Shown here in pieces: positions 16,179 through 24,103 of a stretch of DNA of 64,000 bases; the first letter of the stretch is position 1, and each line of letters begins with the position of its first letter. Below the pieces are notes generated by a model. It saw nothing but the letters and a program-made list of their open reading frames with translations, did no database searches and was not told where the DNA came from. Both the position numbers and the translations under genes were made by a program. This DNA comes from VRUE01 sp963728365 (GTDB lineage: Bacteria > Actinomycetota > Thermoleophilia > Solirubrobacterales > 70-9): the NCBI GenBank assembly GCA_963728365.1, contig CAVSJI010000001.1, forward strand, positions 620,001 to 684,000, in the 5' to 3' direction.

Positions 16179-18239
16179 TCACTCAGGGAGCAGCTCCTGG
16201 GTCAGATGCCGCGGGACTTCCTGGTAGCGGTCGAACTCGACCTCGTACTCGGCGCGGCCGCCGCTGATCGAGCGTAGATCCGGGGCGTAGTCGAGTACCT
16301 CGGCCATCGGCACCTCGGCCCGCACCTCGGTCATCGCGCCCTTCGGCTCCATCCCCAGCGGGTGGCCGCGGCGCGCGTTGAGGTCGCCGATCACGTCGCC
16401 GACGACCTCCTCCGGGCAGCTCACCGCGAGCCGCACGATCGGCTCGAGCAGCACCGGGTCGGCCGCCTCCATCGCCTCCTTGAAAGCCATCGCGCCGGCG
16501 ATCTTGAAGGCCATCTCCGAGGAGTCGACGTCGTGGTGCTTGCCGTCGACGAGGCGCACGCGCACGCCCTTCACCGGATAGCCGGCGACGGTGCCGTGCG
16601 CCATCGCTTCCTCCACCCCCTTCTCCACCGCCGGGATGAAGCCGCCGGGAATCGCCGCGCCCTTGATCTTGTCGACGAACTCGAAATCGATCCCGTCCTC
16701 GGTCGGCTCGATCTCGATCTTGCAATCGGCGAACTGACCCCGCCCCCCGGACTGCTTCTTGTAGCGGGCGTGGGCACTCGCCGGCCCGCGGATCGACTCC
16801 CGGTAGGGGACGCGCGGCGGGTGCAGCTCGATCTCGACCCCGAAGCGGTCCTTCATCCGGGCGACGATCACCTCGACGTGGGCCTGGGTGAGGCCGGCGA
16901 TGATCTGCTCGCCCGTCTGCGCGTCGCGGTGCACGTCGAGGGTCGGGTCTTCCTCGCAGAGCCGCCGTACCGCCGCGGCCGCCTTGTCCTCGTCGCCCTT
17001 GGAGTGCGCCTCGTAGGCGAAGGCCATCACCGGGTTGGGCAACTCGAGCGGCGCCACGGCGAGCTCCTCGGCTGCCGTGCAGAGCACGTCGCCGGCGTGC
17101 GTCTCCTTGAGCTTCGCGACGGCGCCGATGTCCCCGGCGCCGAGCTCCTCGACGCCCCGCATCTCCTTGCCGAGCGGCTGGGAGAGCTGGCCGACGCGCT
17201 CCTTGCCACCCTGCGTGACGTTGACCGCGTGGGAGTCGGAGCGCAGCGTGCCGCGCAGCACACGGAAGAGGTTGACCCGGCCGGTGTAGGGGTCGGCGAG
17301 GGTCTTGAAGACGTAGGCGACCAGCGGGCCGGCCTCGTCGGGCTCGATCTCGATCGCCTCGCCACCGCGGCCGATGGCGGGCACGCCACCCCGCATCGCC
17401 GGTGAGGGCAGATCCTCGACCAGCGCCTCGAGCAGCCGTCCGGCGCCGAGGTTGCGCGTCGCAACCCCGCAGGTCACGGGGAAGATCAGGCCCGCCGTCA
17501 CCCCCTGCTTGAGCGCCCGCACGATCTGGTCGTGGTCGATCTCCTCGCCGTCGAGGTAGCGCTCCATCAGCTCGTCGGAGTTCTCCGCCACCTCGTCCAT
17601 CAGCTTCTCGCGGTACTCCGCCGCCGACTCGCGCAGCTCCTCGGGGATCTCGACCTCGCGCGCGGCGCCCGGCCCGGTCCCCTCATAGAGGAAGGCGCGC
17701 TGGTCGATCAGGTCGACCACCCCGCGCACCTCCCCTTCGACCCCGACCGGGATCTCGGTGGCGACCACATGGGGCCCGAAGGCCGCCTTGAGCGAGTCGA
17801 GCGCGGCGAAGAAGTCGGCCCGCTCGCGGTCGAGCATGTTGACGAAGACCAGCCGCGCCAAGCCCTCGGCGTCGGCGCGCCGCCAGAGGCGGTCGGTGTG
17901 CACCTCGACCCCGTTGACCGCGTTGACGACGACCACCGCGGCGTCGGCGACCCGCAGCGAGGCGATCGCGTCGGCGACGAAGCTCGGCTCCCCCGGGGTG
18001 TCGATCAGGTTGATCTCGCGACCGCCGTGCTCGAAGCAGGCCAGCGCCGCGTCGATCGAGATTCCCCGCTCGCGCTCGTCGGCGGCGTGATCGGAGACGG
18101 TCGTCCCGTCCGCCACCGTCCCCAGCCGCGAGACCGCCCCGGCCTCGAACAGCAGCGCCTCGGAGAGGCTCGTCTTCCCGCAGCCCCGATGCCCAATCAG
18201 AGCAACGTTACGAATCCGATCAGCAGCCTTGTGAGCCAC
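16179..18239 (-). CDS. Elongation factor G-like GTPase
   Basis: EF-G paralogue of 686 residues. The G domain has GHRGCGKTSL (P loop), the switch segment DERERGISIDAA, DTPGE, and NMLDRERAD in place of the usual NKxD. The later domains show ETHAGDVLC, PNPVMAFAYEAHSKGDEDK, VIVARMKDRFGVEIEL and the C-terminal LDYAPDLRSISGGRAEYEVEFDRYQEVP. The departure from NKMD and the shortened form match the EF-G-like (FusA2) group seen in many actinobacteria, whose translation role is less clear than that of FusA. GTG at 18239 (VAHKAADRIRN) is chosen because sequence upstream runs into a palindromic repeat. It is followed by the zinc-motif gene after about 25 bases. Confidence 0.88.
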   Translation of the reverse strand: MAHKAADRIRNVALIGHRGCGKTSLSEALLFEAGAVSRLGTVADGTTVSDHAADERERGISIDAALACFEHGGREINLIDTPGEPSFVADAIASLRVADAAVVVVNAVNGVEVHTDRLWRRADAEGLARLVFVNMLDRERADFFAALDSLKAAFGPHVVATEIPVGVEGEVRGVVDLIDQRAFLYEGTGPGAAREVEIPEELRESAAEYREKLMDEVAENSDELMERYLDGEEIDHDQIVRALKQGVTAGLIFPVTCGVATRNLGAGRLLEALVEDLPSPAMRGGVPAIGRGGEAIEIEPDEAGPLVAYVFKTLADPYTGRVNLFRVLRGTLRSDSHAVNVTQGGKERVGQLSQPLGKEMRGVEELGAGDIGAVAKLKETHAGDVLCTAAEELAVAPLELPNPVMAFAYEAHSKGDEDKAAAAVRRLCEEDPTLDVHRDAQTGEQIIAGLTQAHVEVIVARMKDRFGVEIELHPPRVPYRESIRGPASAHARYKKQSGGRGQFADCKIEIEPTEDGIDFEFVDKIKGAAIPGGFIPAVEKGVEEAMAHGTVAGYPVKGVRVRLVDGKHHDVDSSEMAFKIAGAMAFKEAMEAADPVLLEPIVRLAVSCPEEVVGDVIGDLNARRGHPLGMEPKGAMTEVRAEVPMAEVLDYAPDLRSISGGRAEYEVEFDRYQEVPRHLTQELLPE

Positions 18240-18286
18240 GCAACCGAAGGTACACCCCGGAAAGCACAATTCAAGCGTTGGGGAAA

Positions 18287-18366
18287 GGGGAGGGCGGGTG
18301 CCCGCTCCCCAAACACTCAAGCGCGGCTCCTGCCGCGCGTTTGGGGAGGGGGCACCCGCCCTCCCC
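18287..18366. repeat. Palindromic hairpin element, copy 1 (shared core, own arms)
   Basis: Two 28-base arms (18287-18314 and 18339-18366) are complementary with one mismatch. The 24-base core reads ACTCAAGCGCGGCTCCTGCC and on to GCGC, itself able to fold (GCGCGGC-TCCT-GCCGCGC). The same core occurs at 41703 and 42907, but each copy has different arms. It lies just after the WhiG-like gene stop and before the EF-G-like gene, so it may act as a terminator; there is no T-run. Confidence 0.8.
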
Positions 18367-18378
18367 CCGGCTATCGCG

Positions 18379-19152
18379 CTAATCAGCCTGCAGGCCGGAC
18401 TTGAGCCGCATCACTGCCTTGGTGTGCAGCTGGGAGACGCGCGACTCGGTCACCCCGAGAACCTCGCCGATCTCGCGCAGGGTGAGGTTCTCGTAGTAGT
18501 AGAGGGCGACGACCAGCTGCTCGCGCTCGGGCAGCGAGGAGATCGCCTCGGTCAGTCGGTCCTTGATCTCGCTGCTGGCCAGCGACTCCTGCGGATCGTC
18601 GGCGCGCGGGTCCGAGATCGTGTCGAGCAGCGAAACCTGGTCGCCGGTGGAGTCCGAGACGGTCCACAGCTCGTCGAGCGCGTAAACCGAGGAGTTGGCG
18701 ATCTCCAGCAGCGAGGTCTGCAGTTCGTCCTCGGAGATTTCGAGGCGCGCGGCGAGCTCGGCCTCGGTCGGAGCCCGCTGCAGCTCGTGCTCGAGCTTCG
18801 CCTGCGCGGCCTCGATCTCGCGGGCGCGGGAGCGGACCGAGCGCGGCACCCAGTCGAGCGAGCGCAGCTCGTCGATGATCGCGCCGCGGATGCGGGTCAT
18901 CGCGAAGGTCTCGAACTTGATCCCGCGCTCCGGATCGAAGCGCTCGATCGCGCCGATCAGGCCCATCAGGCCGTAGGAGATCAGGTCGGCGTCGTCGACG
19001 TGCGAGGGCAGCCCTGCGCCGAGCCGGCCGGCGACGAACTTGACCATCGGCGAGTAGGCGACCACCAGCCGCTCGCGGGCGCTGGCGTCACCCTCCCCCT
19101 TGTAGCGGCGCCACAGATCGCGCAGCTCCACCTCTTTTACGCCGGTTTCCAT
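18379..19152 (-). CDS. RNA polymerase sigma factor, WhiG/FliA family
   Basis: Group 3 sigma factor of 257 residues. Region 2 shows LVVAYSPMVKFVAGRLGAGL, DADLISYGLMGLIGAIERFD and GIKFETFAMTRIRGAIIDEL; the link LRSLDWVPRSVRSRAREIE is diagnostic for the FliA/WhiG group. Region 4 ends LREIGEVLGVTESRVSQLHT. In streptomycetes WhiG drives sporulation and in motile bacteria FliA drives flagellar genes. No flagellar gene lies in this window, so the regulon here is unknown. The ATG at 19152 gives the expected N-terminus (ELRDLWRRYK). A hairpin element follows its stop. Confidence 0.92.
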   Translation of the reverse strand: METGVKEVELRDLWRRYKGEGDASARERLVVAYSPMVKFVAGRLGAGLPSHVDDADLISYGLMGLIGAIERFDPERGIKFETFAMTRIRGAIIDELRSLDWVPRSVRSRAREIEAAQAKLEHELQRAPTEAELAARLEISEDELQTSLLEIANSSVYALDELWTVSDSTGDQVSLLDTISDPRADDPQESLASSEIKDRLTEAISSLPEREQLVVALYYYENLTLREIGEVLGVTESRVSQLHTKAVMRLKSGLQAD

Positions 19153-19195
19153 GGAATTCGGCTCGATTCTATGGTCGCTGACAGGTTATTTGGGA

Positions 19196-20077
19196 TCAGG
19201 CGCGTGGATGGGTGGCAGCGTACGCGTCGCGCAGGCGCGCCGCATCGACCCGAGTGTAGACCTGCGTGGTCGAGATCGAGGCGTGACCGAGCAGCTCCTG
19301 GATCGTGCGCAGGTCCGCTCCCCCCTCCAGCAGATGGGTGGCGAAGCTGTGGCGCAGCGAGTGAGGCGAAACTCCGGCCTGCAGCGCCGCCTGCCTCACC
19401 CAGAGCCCGAGCCGGCGGGTGACGTCCGAGCCGGAAAGGCGCCGGCCGCTCTTGGAGAGGAAGAGCGCCGCCTCGCGCGGGTCGCGCGCCAGGGCGTGGC
19501 GGCCGCGTTCCATGTAGCGGGCCAGAGCATGCTGGGCGGGCTCGCCGACCGGCAGCAGCCGCTCCTTGGAGCCCTTGCCGAGCACCCGCAGCTGCTCGGT
19601 CTCATGGTCGAGCGCGCCGAGGTCGAGGTTGACGATCTCCTCGCAGCGCAGCCCGCAGGAGTAGGCGAGCTCGAGCATCGCCCGGTCGCGCAGCTCCAGC
19701 GGCGTGCGCGCCGGGATTCCCTCGAGCAGCGAGCGCATCTGCTCGCTGCTCAGCACCCGCGGCAGCTTCTCCTCGCGCTTCGGGCTGGGGACGAGGTCGG
19801 CCGGGTTCTGGCCGATGCGCTCGGTGCGGACGAGGAAGTCGAAGAGGCCGCGGATGGCTGCCAGCTTGCGCGCCACCGTCGCCGGCGCGGCCCCCTCCGA
19901 GGAGAGACCCGCCGCGTAGCGCCGCACGTCGCGATGCCGGATGTCAGCGGGCGAACGGTCTCCCGCCCACTCGACGAACTGCCCCAAATCGACCCCATAA
20001 GCCCGCCGCGTCCGCTCAGCCGCTCCGCGCCCTCTTAGATCGCGGTCATATGCGGTCAGCGCATCGGCCCAGTCCAC
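19196..20077 (-). CDS. Tyrosine recombinase, XerC/XerD type
   Basis: Site-specific recombinase that likely resolves chromosome dimers. The N-terminal SAM-like DNA-binding domain (LTAYDRDLRGRGAAERTRRA) is followed by the catalytic domain with all key residues: Arg in YSCGLRCEEIVNL, Lys in LGKGSKERLLPV, His-x-x-Arg in SPHSLRHSFATHLLEGG, His in QELLGHASISTTQ and Tyr in VYTRVDAARL. At 293 residues it has the usual Xer length. A GTG is used at 20077. No phage or integron genes are nearby, which favours the housekeeping role. XerC and XerD cannot be told apart without comparison. Confidence 0.92.
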   Translation of the reverse strand: MDWADALTAYDRDLRGRGAAERTRRAYGVDLGQFVEWAGDRSPADIRHRDVRRYAAGLSSEGAAPATVARKLAAIRGLFDFLVRTERIGQNPADLVPSPKREEKLPRVLSSEQMRSLLEGIPARTPLELRDRAMLELAYSCGLRCEEIVNLDLGALDHETEQLRVLGKGSKERLLPVGEPAQHALARYMERGRHALARDPREAALFLSKSGRRLSGSDVTRRLGLWVRQAALQAGVSPHSLRHSFATHLLEGGADLRTIQELLGHASISTTQVYTRVDAARLRDAYAATHPRA

Positions 20078-20124
20078 AGAACTAGATTCGCGCTTGCCAG
20101 TCCCCGTCCTCTGAGACGCGCGTC

Positions 20125-21165
20125 TCAGTCGCCGATGTAGATCGGGGTGCCGACTTCAACCTGCGAATACAGTTCGATCACGTCGGGGATCGCCATCCGT
20201 ACGCAGCCGTGCGAGGCGGCCGAGCCGAGCGAGTAGGTCTCGTCGGTGCCGTGGATGCCGGCGCCTTCGAAGATCCCCATCCAGCGCGCCTTGATCGGAT
20301 CGGCCGGGCCGGGCGGGATTACCTGGCCGGCGAGGTCGCCCGCCCAGGCGGAGTCGGGCACGTGCCAGGACGGGTTCACCTGCTTTTCCTGGATGTGGTA
20401 GAGCCCTTCCGGCGTTTCCAGGCCTTCCTGGCCGACCGCCACGGTGTAGCTCTTGGCCAGCTCGAGGTTCTTCCAGAGCCGCAGGGTGAAGGTGCCGCGG
20501 TCGAGGGTCAGGTAGGACGGATACTGCGCCGCAACCTCCTTGGTCGCGACTTCCGGCTGCGTGTAGTGGGTGCGGGCGGCGATCGTGTGGTCGGCGTTCG
20601 CGTTGAGCACCGCGGCCTCGAGCCGGCGGGTGAGCAGGTTGTCGCGCAGCTTGCGCCCGTTCTTCGCCTTGACCACGGTCAGCGAGTCGAAGCTCGGTTC
20701 GACGCTCGCGTCCTGCGCTTCGCGGTCGACTTCGTCGGCGACGTGGCGTACGAAGCGGTTGATCGCCCGCTTCGAGTAGGTGACGTCAGCCGGGATCTGC
20801 TTGTCGACCTCGCCGCCGGTGACGTAGCGGACCAGACGACCCGGCAGCCAGGCGTCGCGGCTGGCGGCGAGCGCTTCCTCGATCGCCGCGTCGAGATCGG
20901 CGTGCACCTTGAGCCGCTTGCCGCGCAGCTCCCAGTGCTCGCCGGCATAGCCGACCCGCAGCGAGTGCTTCAGCGGGCCGAGCAGTTGGCGGCGCACCGC
21001 CTGCTTTGCTTCGGCTTCGTCCATGCCGCCGACGTCGACGCCGCCGATCGTCACGCCGTCGGCGATCGTCCCGTCCTGGGAGTTGTCATAGGCGTAGCCG
21101 ACGCCGACGAGGACGAGTAGGAACGCCGCGGTGGCGACGATCGCGATACGGGTCTTACGGCCCAT
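20125..21165 (-). CDS. L,D-transpeptidase (YkuD domain) with peptidoglycan-binding-4 domain
   Basis: Cell-wall enzyme that forms 3-3 crosslinks or attaches proteins to peptidoglycan. The N-terminus is a signal anchor (RIAIVATAAFLLVLVGVGYAY). Residues about 35-150 match the PG_binding_4 type (GGVDVGGMDEAEAKQAVRRQL). The C-terminal YkuD domain shows YLTLDRGTFTLRLWKNLELA, the catalytic stretch GIHGTDETYSLGSAASHGCV with the active Cys, RM and VGTPIYIGD at the end. Length 346 residues is usual for the actinobacterial two-domain form. The start is the only ATG giving the membrane anchor. It is transcribed away from the plus-strand gene at 21219. Confidence 0.93.
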   Translation of the reverse strand: MGRKTRIAIVATAAFLLVLVGVGYAYDNSQDGTIADGVTIGGVDVGGMDEAEAKQAVRRQLLGPLKHSLRVGYAGEHWELRGKRLKVHADLDAAIEEALAASRDAWLPGRLVRYVTGGEVDKQIPADVTYSKRAINRFVRHVADEVDREAQDASVEPSFDSLTVVKAKNGRKLRDNLLTRRLEAAVLNANADHTIAARTHYTQPEVATKEVAAQYPSYLTLDRGTFTLRLWKNLELAKSYTVAVGQEGLETPEGLYHIQEKQVNPSWHVPDSAWAGDLAGQVIPPGPADPIKARWMGIFEGAGIHGTDETYSLGSAASHGCVRMAIPDVIELYSQVEVGTPIYIGD

Positions 21166-21218
21166 GCTCTGAATCCTACGACTGCCTGCCGACCGATCGG
21201 GGCGGATATCTTTCTCGC

Positions 21219-21956
21219 GTGCCCACCAAGGACGAGTTGCGCCAGGGATCGAAGGACGATGTCCGCAAGGAGGTCTGGAAGGCGATGGACCGCGCGGGCG
21301 TCTCCCGCTTCCCCGGCGCCGAGGGGCGCATTCCCAACTTCGCCGGGGCGAAGCTGGCGGCCGAGAAGCTCGCCGGGCAGCGGCTCTGGAAGCGCGCCCG
21401 GGTGATCAAGGCCAACCCCGACTCGCCCCAGACCTACGCACGGCGCATCGCACTGGAGGAGGGCAAGACGGTGATCATGGCGGTGCCGCGCCTGCGCGAC
21501 CCGCACCCGTTCCGGGTGCTCGATCCGAAGAAGCTCAGCAAGGGCGCCCTGAAGGAGGCGGCGACGATCAAGGGGGCGCTCAAGCACGGCCGGGTGATCG
21601 CCCTCGACGAGCTTCCCGAGATCGACTTCGTGCTCTGCGGCTCGGTTGCCGTCAACCTGAGCGGCGCCCGGGTCGGCAAGGGCGGCGGCTACTCTGACCT
21701 CGAGTACGGCATCCTGATCGACGCCGGCAAGATCGACGGTCACACGACGGTGGCGACGACCGTGCACCCGACCCAGGTGCTGCGCCGCCACCTGATGATG
21801 ACCTCCCACGACCTGCCGGTCGACGTGATCGCCACGCCGCGCGCCGTGATCGAGGTCGAGCGCCAGTACGAACGTCCGCGCGGCATCCTCTGGGACCACC
21901 TGCAGCCGCCGCAGATCCGCGAGATCCCGATCCTCGAACGGATGGGCTACGCGTAG
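21219..21956 (+). CDS. 5-formyltetrahydrofolate cyclo-ligase family protein
   Basis: Likely ATP-dependent enzyme of the 5-FTHF cyclo-ligase fold, converting 5-formyl-THF to methenyl-THF or a related reaction. The 245-residue product has KDDVRKEVWKAMDRAGVSRF at the start, then a basic stretch RLWKRARVIKANPDSP, and the family's glycine loop as RVGKGGGYSDLEYGIL instead of the usual G-x-G-GYYD. That change and the length place it with the divergent MTHFSD-like group, so the exact substrate is uncertain. GTG at 21219 is chosen because the open frame upstream is arginine-rich shadow of the divergent L,D-transpeptidase gene. Confidence 0.75.
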   Translation: MPTKDELRQGSKDDVRKEVWKAMDRAGVSRFPGAEGRIPNFAGAKLAAEKLAGQRLWKRARVIKANPDSPQTYARRIALEEGKTVIMAVPRLRDPHPFRVLDPKKLSKGALKEAATIKGALKHGRVIALDELPEIDFVLCGSVAVNLSGARVGKGGGYSDLEYGILIDAGKIDGHTTVATTVHPTQVLRRHLMMTSHDLPVDVIATPRAVIEVERQYERPRGILWDHLQPPQIREIPILERMGYA

Positions 21957-21975
21957 GGGATCGCCCAGGCAGCGG

Positions 21976-22857
21976 ATGAGCGGCGACGACTACGGCAACC
22001 CGGACCCCGACTGGCTCAGGATCGACTGGCGATCCCACCTGCGCCGGGTGGAGCTGCCAGGGGCCGCGGTCACCTACGCCGAGATCGGTGAGGGCGAGCC
22101 GCTGCTCTTCGTCCACGGGATCACCAGCTCCTGGCACGCCTGGCTGGAGAACATGCCCCACTTCGCCGCCCGTGGCTATCGGGCGATCGCCCTCGACCTG
22201 CCCGGCTTCGGCGCCAGCCCGATGCCCTCCTGGCCGATCGGGATGCCCGCTTACGGGCGTCTCCTGCACGACTTCTGCGAGAAGCTAGGAGTCGAGCGCG
22301 GCGCCACCGTGGTCGGCAACTCGATGGGCGGCCTCATCGCTGCCGAGGCGGTGCTCACCGGACCGCCGCGCTTCGACCGACTCGTGCTCGTCTCCGCCGC
22401 CGGCTTCATCAACACCTGGCTGCCGCGCGAGCGCGGCAAGGCCACCTCGCAGGCATGGGACACCTTCGGCGCCCACGTCGGCGCCCTCGCCCGCTTCACC
22501 GTCAGCCACAGGCGCTCCCGCTGGCTCAACTTCCGCTTCGCGATGCGCTATCCGGGGCGCCTGCGCAAGGAGCTGCTCTGGGAGCAGCTCAACGCCGGCG
22601 TCCCCTGCCCGGGCTTCGGCGACGCCCTCCAGGCGGTGATCGAATACGACGCCCGCGGCCGCTTGACGGAGATCGAGATCCCGGTGCTGATCGTCTGGGG
22701 AACCGACGACCGCGTGATCCCGTCAGCCGCCGCCCACAGCTACAACCGCCGCATCCCCAATTCCCAGCTGGCGATCTTCGAGCACACCGGCCACGTACCG
22801 CAACTCGAGCGACCGGCGCGGTTCAACCGCCTGCTGGAGGAATTCCTCGACCTCTGA
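21976..22857 (+). CDS. Alpha/beta-hydrolase
   Basis: Serine hydrolase of 293 residues with unknown substrate. The fold's marks are LLFVHGITSSWHAW (oxyanion region), LDLPGFGASPMP, the nucleophile elbow VVGNSMGGLIAAEAV, the acid in LIVWGTDDRVIPSAAA, and the base in IFEHTGHVPQLERP. No signal peptide is seen, so it should act in the cytoplasm. It follows the cyclo-ligase-like gene by about 20 bases on the same strand, so the two probably form a small operon. Sequence type (haloalkane dehalogenase-like or esterase) cannot be resolved by eye. Confidence 0.88.
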   Translation: MSGDDYGNPDPDWLRIDWRSHLRRVELPGAAVTYAEIGEGEPLLFVHGITSSWHAWLENMPHFAARGYRAIALDLPGFGASPMPSWPIGMPAYGRLLHDFCEKLGVERGATVVGNSMGGLIAAEAVLTGPPRFDRLVLVSAAGFINTWLPRERGKATSQAWDTFGAHVGALARFTVSHRRSRWLNFRFAMRYPGRLRKELLWEQLNAGVPCPGFGDALQAVIEYDARGRLTEIEIPVLIVWGTDDRVIPSAAAHSYNRRIPNSQLAIFEHTGHVPQLERPARFNRLLEEFLDL

Positions 22858-22921
22858 GCCGTTTCGATCGGCCATCCCGCGCTGCTTGCTCATCATCGGC
22901 AGGGCCTAAGCGCGGCGCCGG

Positions 22922-24097
22922 TCAGCCCCGGTAAAGGGCGGAGCGGTCGAGATCGGCGATCGCGTTGTGGCCGGTGAGGCCGAGGGCGGTGTCGATGTCG
23001 GCGCGCATCACGGCGAGGACGTGGCGGACGCCGGCCTCGCCGCGGGCGGCGACGGCCCAGGCCCAGGCCCGGCCGATGAGCACGGCGCGGGCGCCCATGC
23101 CGACCATCTTGACGACGTCAAGGCCGTTGCGGACGCCGCCGTCGGCGAGCACCTCGACCCGGTCGCCGACCGCGTCGGCGATCTCGGGAAGCACCCGGAC
23201 GGTCGAGGGAACGGCGTCGAGCTGGCGGCCGCCGTGGTTGGAGACGACGATCCCGTCGACCCCGGCGTCGGCGGCCCGACGCGCGTCCTCGGGGTCGAGG
23301 ATCCCCTTGACGACGAGCTTGCCCTTCCAGTTCTCGCGCACCCAGGCGATGTCCTCCCAGGTGACGCTGGGGTCGAACTGGGCGTCGACCCAGGCTTTGA
23401 AGGCCGCCGGCGAGCGCGCCCCGGGGACCGCCTGCTCGAGGTTGCCGAAGGTCAGCGGCCGGCCGCCGAGGGCGACGCCGCCCACCCAGCGCGGGTGGCC
23501 GATCAGGTCGAGCCCGCGGCGCAGCCGCGCCCATCTGGCCGCCTTGCCGACCGCGGCGTTGCGCGTGTCGCGGTGGCGGGCGCCGACCACCGCGAGGTCG
23601 ATCGTCAGGACCAGCACCGGGGCACGGACCGCCTCGGCCCTCGCCATCAGCCCCTCGGCGTAGGCACGATCGCGCATCACGTAGAGCTGGAACCAGGGCG
23701 GCGCCTCGGTCGCCGCCGCCACCTCCTCGATCGGGCAGATCGAGACGGTCGACTCGACGAAGGGCACGCCGGCCCGCTGCGCGGCCCGCGCGGCCTGGGC
23801 CTCGGCGCGCGGCGCGCACATGCCGGCGAGGCCGACCGGGCCGAGCACGACGGGCATCGACAGCTTCTGGCCGAGCACCTCGACCGCCGGGTCACGGGTG
23901 CTGACGTCGCGCATCACGAGCTGGCGCAACAACACCTCGCCGAGGTCGTCGACGTTGGCCCGCATCGTCGCCTCCTCGTAGGCGCCGCCGTCGATGTAGT
24001 CGAAGAGTTGGCGGGGCAGGCGGCGGCGAGCGAGCTCGCGGTAGTCGAGCGCCGTGGCCGGGGCGACGCCTAGCGGGCGGTCGGCGGCGAAGCGCAT
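22922..24097 (-). CDS. FMN-dependent alpha-hydroxy-acid oxidase/dehydrogenase
   Basis: Flavoenzyme of the glycolate oxidase / L-lactate dehydrogenase group, 391 residues. Seen: LFDYIDGGAYEEATMRANVD, PVVLGPVGLAGMCAPRAEAQ, PPWFQLYVMRDR, the substrate and FMN residues VVSNHGGRQLDAVPST with the catalytic His and Arg, and VLADGGVRNGLDVVKMVGMG at the phosphate site. The substrate (lactate, glycolate, mandelate or a mycofactocin-type alcohol) cannot be told from these motifs. It lies seven bases after the ilvD stop, so it is likely co-transcribed with branched-chain amino-acid synthesis. Confidence 0.9.
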   Translation of the reverse strand: MRFAADRPLGVAPATALDYRELARRRLPRQLFDYIDGGAYEEATMRANVDDLGEVLLRQLVMRDVSTRDPAVEVLGQKLSMPVVLGPVGLAGMCAPRAEAQAARAAQRAGVPFVESTVSICPIEEVAAATEAPPWFQLYVMRDRAYAEGLMARAEAVRAPVLVLTIDLAVVGARHRDTRNAAVGKAARWARLRRGLDLIGHPRWVGGVALGGRPLTFGNLEQAVPGARSPAAFKAWVDAQFDPSVTWEDIAWVRENWKGKLVVKGILDPEDARRAADAGVDGIVVSNHGGRQLDAVPSTVRVLPEIADAVGDRVEVLADGGVRNGLDVVKMVGMGARAVLIGRAWAWAVAARGEAGVRHVLAVMRADIDTALGLTGHNAIADLDRSALYRG

Positions 24098-24103
24098 CGC
24101 GTC

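Noticed and set aside
19196..20077. Xer-type recombinase as the integrase of a mobile element
   Set aside because: It has normal Xer length, lies between housekeeping genes, and no attachment-site repeats or phage genes were seen nearby.
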